Source: Actinacidiphila yanglinensis
GTDB lineage: Bacteria; Actinomycetota; Actinomycetes; Streptomycetales; Streptomycetaceae
Assembly: GCF_900107965.1 (NCBI RefSeq)
Contig: NZ_FNVU01000002.1
Location: 310,001-374,000, forward strand
Direction: 5' to 3'
DNA length: 64,000 nucleotides
Under the pieces are notes generated by a model, which saw nothing but the letters and a program-made list of their open reading frames with translations, made no database searches and had not been told where the DNA came from. This document shows positions 33,440-41,391 of the stretch, piece by piece (position 1 is the stretch's first letter; each line of letters starts with the position of its first letter). The position numbers and the translations under genes are program-made.

Positions 33440-34968
33440 ACCCGCCCGGCACCGCCACCCCCGTCCCCGCTCCCGCCGGCAGCGCGCTGTCCGACGGGAT
33501 GATGCGCGTCATCGGCAGCACCGGCAGCACCCCGGAGCTGCTGGCGTTGCTCCTCTCCCACCAGCACGCCCGGCGGCTGCTGACCCTGCGGGCCCTGCTG
33601 GAGGCCGTCGCGACCGCCCCCGCCGGCACCCTGCCCCGGGGGACCGCCGCGCGCGTGCTGGGTGACTGGCGGCTGCTGGAGGCCGCCGACCGGGCCGACC
33701 CGGCCGCCACCCGGCAGGTCGTGCAGTACCCGCACACCGGTGCCTGGGCGGAGCGCTGCCTGCGGGCGCTGACCCGCCCCGGCCAGGCGCACCGCGCCGC
33801 CGAGGAACTGCCGCACCTCGCCGCGCTGTCCGTGGCCGCCGCCGCCCGCGCGGGCCTGCGCTTCACCGCCGACGTCCCGCTGCGCGACGGCGAACTCCGG
33901 CTGCCCACCCTCGGCGGCCTCCGCCCGCCCGGCACGGGCCCGGACCCGGGCGCGCCCGCCGGGCCGGCAGCCGACGGCGGGCCCGCCCCGCTGGTCCGGG
34001 TCGTCGGCGAACCCCGCCGGCTCTGGCTGCTCCCGGCGCCCCCCGACGGCGCGTTCGGGGACGCTCCGACGTCGCCTCCGCCCGGCCGGGGCCCGGCTCC
34101 CGCGGCCGGTACCGTCGAGGTCCGCCAGGGACAGGACGGCATCTGGCGCTCCGCGTCGCCCGGTTGGCGCCAGCTCCAGGCGCTGCGTCACCCCGACGGC
34201 CGCGCGGTGCTGATCGACGACGTCGACCCGTACCGGGACGAGGAGCGGCGGACCAATCCCTACGGGCTCGACATCGCCGACCGGCTCGACGCCGCCGGAC
34301 ACGCCGCGTGGCGTACCGCGTGGCACGACGCGCGGCCCTGGCTGCGGCTGAGCGGCAGCACCCGGGCCGAGGAGGTCGGCGCGCTGCTGGACTGCGTCGT
34401 GCCGCTGTACGGCGCGCCGGGCGCGCAGTGCAGCGCCACCCGGGGCGAGGCGTTCGGCGCGCTGCTCAGCAGCACCCCACGCGACGGCCTGGAACTGGCC
34501 GCGACGCTGGTGCACGAGCTGCAGCACGCCAAGCTGCTGGCCGTCTCCCGGCTCGCGGTGCTGCACACCGCGGACGACAGCCCCGGCTACTGGGCGCCCT
34601 GGCGTCCCGACCCGCGTCCCTTCGACGGACTCTTCCAGGGGGCGTACGCCCACCTGGCGCTCGCCGACTTCCACCTGCGGGCCGCCACGGTGCTGACCGA
34701 CCCGGTCCGCAGGGACGCCGCCTGGGCGGACCACTGCCGCTGCCGCGAACAGGTCGGCGCGGCGCTGCCCCAACTCCTCGGCGCCCGGGCGCTGACCCGG
34801 CAGGGCCGCGCGCTGGCCAACGCGATGGCGGCCCATCACACTCGACTCAAGGAGCACGCACCTCCGGACGGCCACCTGGCCCGCGCGACCGCCTACGTCG
34901 AGACGGCCAGGGTCATCTGGCGGCGCCGGTTGGCGCAGAGGGTCACGAACGGGGCCGAACCGGCATGA
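33436..34968 (+). CDS. HExxH-motif peptide-modification protein (aKG-type hydroxylase family)
   Basis: 510 residues, cytosolic. The N-terminal helical half (about 1-170) begins 'LALLLSHQHARRLLTLRALLEAV'. The catalytic part carries 'TLVHELQHAKLLAV', HELQH at 360-364 as metal ligands, followed by 'FDGLFQGAYAHLALADFHLRA', where later His/Glu may complete the site. Proteins of this family occur beside FxsB maturases; studied members are 2-oxoglutarate-dependent beta-hydroxylases rather than peptidases. The Asp residues of the precursor core (D63, D65) are plausible targets. A Pro/Gly-rich loop (about 165-235) interrupts the fold. GTG start overlaps the fxsB stop. Confidence 0.85.
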   Translation: MNPPGTATPVPAPAGSALSDGMMRVIGSTGSTPELLALLLSHQHARRLLTLRALLEAVATAPAGTLPRGTAARVLGDWRLLEAADRADPAATRQVVQYPHTGAWAERCLRALTRPGQAHRAAEELPHLAALSVAAAARAGLRFTADVPLRDGELRLPTLGGLRPPGTGPDPGAPAGPAADGGPAPLVRVVGEPRRLWLLPAPPDGAFGDAPTSPPPGRGPAPAAGTVEVRQGQDGIWRSASPGWRQLQALRHPDGRAVLIDDVDPYRDEERRTNPYGLDIADRLDAAGHAAWRTAWHDARPWLRLSGSTRAEEVGALLDCVVPLYGAPGAQCSATRGEAFGALLSSTPRDGLELAATLVHELQHAKLLAVSRLAVLHTADDSPGYWAPWRPDPRPFDGLFQGAYAHLALADFHLRAATVLTDPVRRDAAWADHCRCREQVGAALPQLLGARALTRQGRALANAMAAHHTRLKEHAPPDGHLARATAYVETARVIWRRRLAQRVTNGAEPA

Positions 34969-35064
34969 CGACGCGTCACCGGGGGAGCATTCGGTGTAGT
35001 TTCTGGCGCAGCCACCTGTCGCACCGTCAGAGCACTACGCGCGTACAACGAGGGAGTCGGTCGC

Positions 35065-38000
35065 ATGGCCGGAGGGCGGAACACCGCTTCAGCAGCAGCC
35101 GGGCGGGGGCCCGTGACCATCAGCTTCGCCGGGTACAACCGGGCGTGGGCGGCCTGGATCGCGAGCCGGCTGGAGCGGCACGGCGTGCAGGTGTCGATGC
35201 AGCGCTGGGACGTCGTCCCGGGCGCCAGCATCGAGGAGGGGCTGCGCGACCTCCTGCTCTCCGACGGCCAGGTGCTGGTCGTGCTCAGCGAGTGGTACTT
35301 CCGGCTGGGCCCGCGTGACCCCGACGAGTGGAACTCCGCGCTGCGGGAGGTGGTGCCGCCCAACAGCGACCGCTTCGCCGCGGTCTGCGTCACCGCCGCC
35401 GCGCTGCCCAGCGCCGCCGCCTCGCTCGGCGCCGCCGACCTGTGGGGCCTGGGGGCGGTGGAGGCCGAGCGCCGGGTGCTGACCCGGCTCGGCATCACCC
35501 CGCCGCGCGCGTCGTCCAGCGACACCCTCAGCAGTTCCAGGAACCCGCGCTACCCGCTGGAGCAGCCGTCCGTCTGGGGCGGCGTGCCGCGCCGCAACAC
35601 CCGCTTCACCGGCCGCGAGGAACTGCTGTACGGGCTGCACCAGCAGCTGACCGGGGCCGAACCGGGAGCGGGTGTCGCCACCCTGCACGGCCTGTCCGGT
35701 GTGGGGAAGACCCATATCGCGACGGAGTACGTCTACCGGTTCGGTCCGGAGTACGACGTGGTGTGGTGGGTGCGGGCGAGCGAGCGCGGCACGCTGCGCG
35801 AGAAGCTGGCCGGCCTGGCGCCTGCCCTCGGCCTGGTCACGGGCCGGGAGTACGGCGAGCGGCTGCGCGCGGTGCGCGACGCGCTGCGCCGCGGTGATCC
35901 GTACCCCCGCTGGCTGGTCGTCCTCGACGGCGCCGACCAGCCCGAGGAGATCCACGACCTGGTGCCCACCGGCCCCGGACACGTGCTGATCACCTCGCAG
36001 AACCGCGAGTGGGGGGAGCACAACAGCGCCCTGATCGAGGTGCCGGTCTACGACCGCGACGAGTCGGTGGCCTTCGTACGGCGCCGCGCGCCGCGGATGG
36101 ACTACGCCGACGCCGACAAGCTCGCCGAGGCGCTGGGCGACCTGGCGCTGGCGCTCGACCAGAACGCGGGCGCGCTCAACGACTCGAACATGCCGGTCGA
36201 CGAGTACATCGAACTCCTGCGCCGCGGCGCGGACGTGGAGTCGGGGCTGAAGGTGGCCGCCGACTTCCAGATGACGTACTTCACGGCCTTCTCGATACTC
36301 CTCAACCGGCTCCGCGAGGACAAGCCCGAGGCGGTCGACCTGCTGCGGCTGTGCGTGTTCTTCGCACCCGGGCCGATCCCGATCCGGCTGCTGCGCGACC
36401 TGCCGATCCGCGACGTGCCCGAGCAGCTCGCCGGGCTGATGGACGACCCTCTGCTGTGGAACTCGGCGATCAGCAAGCTCGCCCAGTGGTCGGTGATCCA
36501 GTCCGACCCACCGGAGAACGACACCGACGAGTCGGCCGGCTCCACCGAGGTCATCCAGATGCACCGGCTGGTCTACCAGGCGGTGCGGGCCGACATGCCC
36601 CAGGAGGAGCAGTCCCTCTACTCACGGGTGGTCCGCAAGCTGCTCGCCGCCGCCGACCCCGGCCGGCCCAACGACACCCGGCTGTGGCCGCGCTACGCCG
36701 AGATCGTCCCTCACCTGGAGGCGTCCCGCGCCCTGGAGTCCACCAACCCGGACATCCAGCTCACCGTCCTGAACTGCCTGCGCTACCTCAACCTCTCCGG
36801 CGAGTACCGCGCCGCGCAGCGGATCGCGGCGACCGCCGCCGAGCACTGGCCCCGGCTGCTCGAACCCAGCCATCCCCGGTTGTGGGACCTCGCCCACCAC
36901 CAGGCCAACTCCATGCGCGCCACCGGCGACTACACCACCACCGAGGCCATCGACCGCCGGGCCTACGAGCAGTTGAGCACCGACCGCGGCGAGGGCGACC
37001 TGCTCGCGCTGCGGGCCGGCGGCGGCCTCGCCGCCGACCTGCGCGCGCTGGGCCGGTACGGCGAGGCGCTGGCGCTGTCGGGGCAGGTCCGCGACGGCTA
37101 CGCCGAACTGGTCGGCGCGCAGGACTCCCGCACCCTCGTCGCCCAGAACAACATCGGCCTCACCCACCGCCTGCTCGGCCACTACGCCGACGCGATGCGG
37201 ATCGACCAGGAGACCATGGAGGCGCTGCGCGACCTGCTGCGCGACCGCCACAACTGGACGCTGTCGTCGGAGAACTCCTTCGCCCACGACCTGCGCCTGC
37301 TCGGCCGGTACAAGGACGCCACCTCGGTGCAGGAGCGCAACGCCGAGATCCACCGCACCGTGCTGGGCGCCGACAACCCGCAGACGCTGCGCGCCGAGCA
37401 CAACCTCGCGCTGTGCTACCAGCGTGGGGGCGACCGGCCCCAGGCCGCGGAGCTGCTGGCCCGGCTGCTGGAGCGCTGCGACCGCGTGCTCGGCGACAGC
37501 GAGCCGCTGAGCATCCGGGTGGCGGCCACCCTGTCCACCTTCGAGCGCGAGCACGGCGACCTGGACCGGGCCCGCGAGCTGGGCGAGTTCGTCCTCGCGC
37601 ACTACCGGCGGCAGTTCGGCGACGGGCATCCGTACACCGCGGGCGTCCTGGCCAACCACGGGTTGCTGCTGCGCGCGGCCGGCGAGCGCCAGCAGTCCCA
37701 CATCGAGGTCGAGGACGCCCTGGGCACGATGACCCGCGCGGTCGGCGAGAACCACCCCTGGACGCTGGGCTGCGCCCTGAACGTCGCGGCGGCCCGCAAC
37801 TTCAGCGGTGACCCCGAGAGCGCCGTCGAGCTGAGCCGCGTCACCGCGGACAAGGCCGCCGCCGCGCTCGGCAAGGAGCACCCGCTCACCCTGTCGTCAC
37901 GGATCGCGCTCGCCACCGACCTGCGGAACCTGCGCAAGCGGCAGGAGGGCGACAAGATCGAGGAGGAGGCGCTGGAGGCCCTGTCCCGCACCCTGGGCGC

Positions 38001-38073
38001 GCAGCACCCGCACACCGTCGCGGCCCGCTCACGCAGCCGTCCGTACTGGGACTTCGAGCCGTTCAGCTCCTAG
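35065..38073 (+). CDS. TIR-NB-ARC-TPR protein (FxsT-like), copy 1
   Basis: 1002 residues. The TIR domain spans about 15-145 ('VTISFAGYNRAWAAWIASRLERHGVQVSMQRWDVVPGASIEEGLRDLLLSDGQVLVVLSEWYF', then DEWNSAL). The NB-ARC NTPase spans about 175-500 with Walker A GLSGVGKT from 209, Walker B 'WLVVLDGAD' and 'GHVLITSQN'. TPR repeats run from about 560 to the end, which closes PYWDFEPFSS. It matches the FxSxx-COOH system TPR proteins. STAND NTPases with TIR effectors sense a ligand through the TPRs and oligomerise; TIR domains often consume NAD+. Whether this one does is untested. A 230-base part of its P-loop region is almost identical to copy 2. Confidence 0.88.
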   Translation: MAGGRNTASAAAGRGPVTISFAGYNRAWAAWIASRLERHGVQVSMQRWDVVPGASIEEGLRDLLLSDGQVLVVLSEWYFRLGPRDPDEWNSALREVVPPNSDRFAAVCVTAAALPSAAASLGAADLWGLGAVEAERRVLTRLGITPPRASSSDTLSSSRNPRYPLEQPSVWGGVPRRNTRFTGREELLYGLHQQLTGAEPGAGVATLHGLSGVGKTHIATEYVYRFGPEYDVVWWVRASERGTLREKLAGLAPALGLVTGREYGERLRAVRDALRRGDPYPRWLVVLDGADQPEEIHDLVPTGPGHVLITSQNREWGEHNSALIEVPVYDRDESVAFVRRRAPRMDYADADKLAEALGDLALALDQNAGALNDSNMPVDEYIELLRRGADVESGLKVAADFQMTYFTAFSILLNRLREDKPEAVDLLRLCVFFAPGPIPIRLLRDLPIRDVPEQLAGLMDDPLLWNSAISKLAQWSVIQSDPPENDTDESAGSTEVIQMHRLVYQAVRADMPQEEQSLYSRVVRKLLAAADPGRPNDTRLWPRYAEIVPHLEASRALESTNPDIQLTVLNCLRYLNLSGEYRAAQRIAATAAEHWPRLLEPSHPRLWDLAHHQANSMRATGDYTTTEAIDRRAYEQLSTDRGEGDLLALRAGGGLAADLRALGRYGEALALSGQVRDGYAELVGAQDSRTLVAQNNIGLTHRLLGHYADAMRIDQETMEALRDLLRDRHNWTLSSENSFAHDLRLLGRYKDATSVQERNAEIHRTVLGADNPQTLRAEHNLALCYQRGGDRPQAAELLARLLERCDRVLGDSEPLSIRVAATLSTFEREHGDLDRARELGEFVLAHYRRQFGDGHPYTAGVLANHGLLLRAAGERQQSHIEVEDALGTMTRAVGENHPWTLGCALNVAAARNFSGDPESAVELSRVTADKAAAALGKEHPLTLSSRIALATDLRNLRKRQEGDKIEEEALEALSRTLGAQHPHTVAARSRSRPYWDFEPFSS

Positions 38074-38111
38074 CCCGCGCCCGCCACCACCGCCCCTGGG
38101 GGACAAGGAAG

Positions 38112-38474
38112 ATGCCCATAGTCAGCGGCCCGTCCGGGGCCGCGGGCGCACCACCCGTGTACGTCGAGGTCGACGCCTCCCCGGCCGGTCCGACCGGGGA
38201 CGTGTACGCCGGCGTGGAGACCCGCGGCGCCCCGGCGCGCCGCGTCGCCCAGCTCGCGCACGACGTGTACGAGGACGGCATCGCGCTCGCCTGCCGGTGC
38301 GCGGAGATCGCCGCCACCCGCTTCCGGGCACTGCCGGACGAGGTGCGGCCGGACCAGGTCGAGATGCAGGTCGGCATCAGGCTGGACGCCACGCTGGGCG
38401 CCTACGTCGTGCAGAGCAAGGCGGAGGCGCAGTTACAGGTGACCTTCCGCTGGCAGTCGGACCCCGCGTCGTGA
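38112..38474 (+). CDS. Trypco1 (CU044_2847-type) small protein
   Basis: 120 residues. A Pro/Gly N-terminus, then 'PPVYVEVDASPAGPTGDVYAGVETRGAPARRVAQLAHDVYEDGIALACRCAEIAATRFRALP...DQVEMQVGIRLDATLGAYVVQSKAEAQLQVTFRW', the pattern of the trypsin-co-occurring domain 1. Small beta-alpha-beta domain, function unknown, usually beside protease or AAA+ effectors. First gene of module 2, 38 bases after fxsT copy 1; AAGGA before ATG. It overlaps the AAA+ gene by GTGA. It contains a TTA codon (38433-38435) in 'AEAQLQV', implying bldA dependence for the whole coupled operon. Confidence 0.85.
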   Translation: MPIVSGPSGAAGAPPVYVEVDASPAGPTGDVYAGVETRGAPARRVAQLAHDVYEDGIALACRCAEIAATRFRALPDEVRPDQVEMQVGIRLDATLGAYVVQSKAEAQLQVTFRWQSDPAS

Positions 38475-39427
38475 CGGCCGGCACGCGGCGCGGCGAGCCG
38501 CCGCAGGGGATCGCGATCCTGCCGTACGGCTACGTCGTCGGGCAGGAGGAGGTGAAGCTCGCGCTGGAGCTGAACTTCGTCGCCGCGCGGATCGGCGGCG
38601 TGCTGATCTCCGGGCCGCCCGGCACCGCCAAGTCCACCGTGGTGCGGGCGTTCGCGCTCATGACCCGCGGCCGGCTGCCGGTCACCCTCACCATCGACGC
38701 GACCGACGACCGCGTGCTCGGCGGCTGGGAGCTCAACGCGCTGCTGCGCGGGGAGACCATGGAGCAGCCCGGCCTGCTGGAGGCCGCCCACGCCGACGGC
38801 CTGCTCTACGTCGACGAGGTCAACCTGCTCAACGACCACGTCGTGAACATCATCCTCGACGTCTCCTCCACCGGGGTGCTGTCCGTGCAGCGCGAGGGCA
38901 TCGACAAGGTGATGAGCGTCAGTTTCGGCCTGGTCGGAACGATGAACCCGGAGGAGGGCGGGCTGCGGCCCCAACTCCTGGACCGGTTCGGCCTGATGGC
39001 CACCGCGCAGCCGCTCGACGCCGACCAGCGGCACGCCATGCTGCGCGCGGTGCTGCGGTTCGACGAGGAGTGCGGCGAACCGGAGTCGCCCTGGCTGGCC
39101 GAGGGACGCCGGCGCGACCGCGAGCTGCGCGGTCGGCTGCTGCGGGCGCGCAGCCGGCTGCTCGACATCGCGGTGCCCGACGCCGTCGTCCGGCGCTGCG
39201 CCGACACCGCCGCGGCGCTCCAGGTGGTCGGCCACCGCGGCGAGGTGGTCATGCTGCAGGCCGCCCGCGCCCGTGCTGCGGTCGAGGGCGCGCTCGAGGT
39301 GACCGTGGCCCACCTGCGGGCCACCGCGCCGCTCGCGCTCCGGCACCGCAGACCCGAGACCACCCAGGGCGGCTCGGCCGACTGGACCCCCGAGGACCTC
39401 GCGCGCCTGGACACCCTGCTCTCATGA
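38471..39427 (+). CDS. ChlI/BchI-like AAA+ ATPase
   Basis: 318 residues. Walker A GPPGTAKS at 48-55, Walker B 'GLLYVDEVNLLNDHVVNIILDVSSTG' as in magnesium chelatase subunit I, sensor 'VGTMNPEEGGLRPQLLDRFGL', then a lid 'MLQAARARAAVEGALEVTVAHLRATAPLALRHR'. The subfamily differs from the MoxR of module 1. It lies in a chain of overlapping genes: GTGA with Trypco1, ATGA with the vWA gene. No chlorophyll/cobalamin chelatase genes (ChlH/CobN) are near, so it likely drives the vWA/CHAT partners rather than metal insertion. GTG start. Confidence 0.9.
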   Translation: MTAGTRRGEPPQGIAILPYGYVVGQEEVKLALELNFVAARIGGVLISGPPGTAKSTVVRAFALMTRGRLPVTLTIDATDDRVLGGWELNALLRGETMEQPGLLEAAHADGLLYVDEVNLLNDHVVNIILDVSSTGVLSVQREGIDKVMSVSFGLVGTMNPEEGGLRPQLLDRFGLMATAQPLDADQRHAMLRAVLRFDEECGEPESPWLAEGRRRDRELRGRLLRARSRLLDIAVPDAVVRRCADTAAALQVVGHRGEVVMLQAARARAAVEGALEVTVAHLRATAPLALRHRRPETTQGGSADWTPEDLARLDTLLS

Positions 39428-41391
39428 CCTCCGAGGACGGCCCCGCCGATTTCGGCCGGCTGCTGCGGGTGTTCGCCTGCGCCGCCGCCGACCCGCGCCT
39501 GACCGGGGTGCTGCTGTTCGACGTGCCGCCGCAGCTGACCGGCCCGGTGGCGGACGTGTTCGCGGCGGTCGTGGCGGGCTTCGTTTCAGGCGAGGGCACA
39601 GGCGAGGGCACAGGCGAGGGTGCGGGCGCGGGGGAGGGCGCGGACCCGGCCGGACCGGCGGGCGGCGGCCCGCGTCCCGCCGCGCCCGCGGACGGTGCCC
39701 GCGCGGGCCGGCTGGTGCGGCTCGGGGCGGCGGTGCGGGAGGACGACCTGTGGTCGCGGACACGGCTGCTGCCCGCCGCGGGACGGATCACCGTGGACGT
39801 GCTCGGCGGCGACCTGGTGGAGGCCGAACCGGATGCGCCGCCGCGTGCGGTGGTCGTGCCGGACCTGGCCCGCCTGCCGCTGCCCGGGCTGCGGGCGGCG
39901 GTCACGGTGCTCGGCGCGGACGTCGCCGCCGTGGAGCGGCACGGTGTGAGCCAGGTGTGGCGGCCCCGGGCCCGCTGGCTCGCGTTCTGCCGGAGCGACG
40001 ACGCGGGCCGGGTCTCCCCGCACCTGCTGGACCGCTTCCCGCTGCGCCTGCGGCTGCCGGATCTGGTGCTGCCCGCCGACCCGTCGGCCGCCTGGCGGGC
40101 CTCCTCCGAGCACCGCGTGCTGGCCGACTTACGGAACCGCGCCGCGACCGGCCGGTGGGCCGGCGGGCCCGCGCCGGACGACGCGGCCCTCGCCCGCGCG
40201 GCCCGCGAGGCGCCGGGGGAGCGGCGGGCCGTGGCACTGGCCAGGATCGCCCGCGCGCTGGCCGCTCTCGGCGGGGCACCGGCCACCACCGAGGACCATG
40301 TCACTGAGGCGGCCCGGCTGATCGGGCTCCGGCCCGCCGCCCACCGGCCGCCGTCCGGCCCCGAGCCCTCCGGCCCGCCGCCGCCCCGCGCCGAGCCGCC
40401 GCCTCCCGCCGCCCAGACGTCCCCCCCGCAGCCGCGCATGCCCGAGCCGGATGCGGCCACGCGTACCGCCGAACTGCCCGCGCCCGGACCCGAGGAGACC
40501 GTCGCCCCCTTCACCGGCCACACCCCGGGCCGAACCGGCGGCGACCCCTACCCGGAGGACGAGGCCGAACCACTGCGGGAGTTCGCGCCGTTGCGTGCCG
40601 CGTGGCGGCGCAGCGCGGGTCCGGCCGCCGAGCGCGGACCGGTCACCGGCATCCGCAGGGCCACCGACCTGCGGGACCTGGCACTGGTGCCGACCGTCGT
40701 CGAGGCCGCCAAGTACCAGCGGCTGCGGGGCCGTGCCCGCGGCGGGAGCGGGTTCGTGATCACGCCCGCCGACCTGCGCAGCCACGCCCGCGCCGCCGAA
40801 CCGGAGCGCATGCTGGTGCTGTTGCTGGACCACACCAGCAGGCCCGGCTGGGAGTGGCCGCAGGCACTCGCGCCGTACGTGCGGTGGGCGTACGCGGCGC
40901 GTGCGACCGTCGCCGTCGTGGAGGTCGGCGGCGCGTCGGCCGCCGACGAGCTGCGCGCGCAGACCTTCCAGGCCCGCAACGTGCTGGACCCGCGGCTGGC
41001 CGAGGCCCTCTACCGCCCGGCGGGACGGGCCACGCCGCTCGCCCACGGCCTGCTGGTCGCGGCGCAGTTGGTGCGCCGCGCGTTCCAGCAGCAGCCGACG
41101 TCGCTGGCCGAGGCGTGGCTGGTCGTCGCCACCGACGGCCGCGGGAACGTCCCGCTGCGCACCAGCCTCACCGGCCGCCACGACGGTCCGGTCGGCAGGC
41201 GCGGGGTGCAGGACGCGCTCACCGCCGCGGGCCAGTTGGGCGCGATGGGCCGGATGCGGCTGCACACCGTTGTTCTGGACACCGGCGCGCGGCCGTACGC
41301 CGACCTGCCGTTCACGCTGGCCGACGCGCTCGGCGGCAGCGTGGTGGCCGCCGAACCCGGCGCCAGGGAGGACACCGATGCCGCCGTCTGA
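39424..41391 (+). CDS. ChlD-like vWA protein with degenerate MIDAS
   Basis: 655 residues. N-terminal inactive AAA-like domain (about 1-310; no Walker A, but 'PRAVVVPDLARLPLPGLRAAVTVL' and 'SPHLLDRFPLRLRLPD' echo ChlI), interrupted by a GEGTGEGTGEG repeat (12-bp DNA repeat near 39590). A Pro-rich linker runs about 310-400, then a vWA domain about 450-640. The MIDAS reads D469-H-T-S-R rather than DxSxS, though 'VVATDGRGNVP' keeps the later Asp. This is the ChlD layout. A TTA codon is at 40129-40131 (VLADLRN). Its end overlaps the CHAT gene by 14 bases. Confidence 0.85.
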   Translation: MTSEDGPADFGRLLRVFACAAADPRLTGVLLFDVPPQLTGPVADVFAAVVAGFVSGEGTGEGTGEGAGAGEGADPAGPAGGGPRPAAPADGARAGRLVRLGAAVREDDLWSRTRLLPAAGRITVDVLGGDLVEAEPDAPPRAVVVPDLARLPLPGLRAAVTVLGADVAAVERHGVSQVWRPRARWLAFCRSDDAGRVSPHLLDRFPLRLRLPDLVLPADPSAAWRASSEHRVLADLRNRAATGRWAGGPAPDDAALARAAREAPGERRAVALARIARALAALGGAPATTEDHVTEAARLIGLRPAAHRPPSGPEPSGPPPPRAEPPPPAAQTSPPQPRMPEPDAATRTAELPAPGPEETVAPFTGHTPGRTGGDPYPEDEAEPLREFAPLRAAWRRSAGPAAERGPVTGIRRATDLRDLALVPTVVEAAKYQRLRGRARGGSGFVITPADLRSHARAAEPERMLVLLLDHTSRPGWEWPQALAPYVRWAYAARATVAVVEVGGASAADELRAQTFQARNVLDPRLAEALYRPAGRATPLAHGLLVAAQLVRRAFQQQPTSLAEAWLVVATDGRGNVPLRTSLTGRHDGPVGRRGVQDALTAAGQLGAMGRMRLHTVVLDTGARPYADLPFTLADALGGSVVAAEPGAREDTDAAV

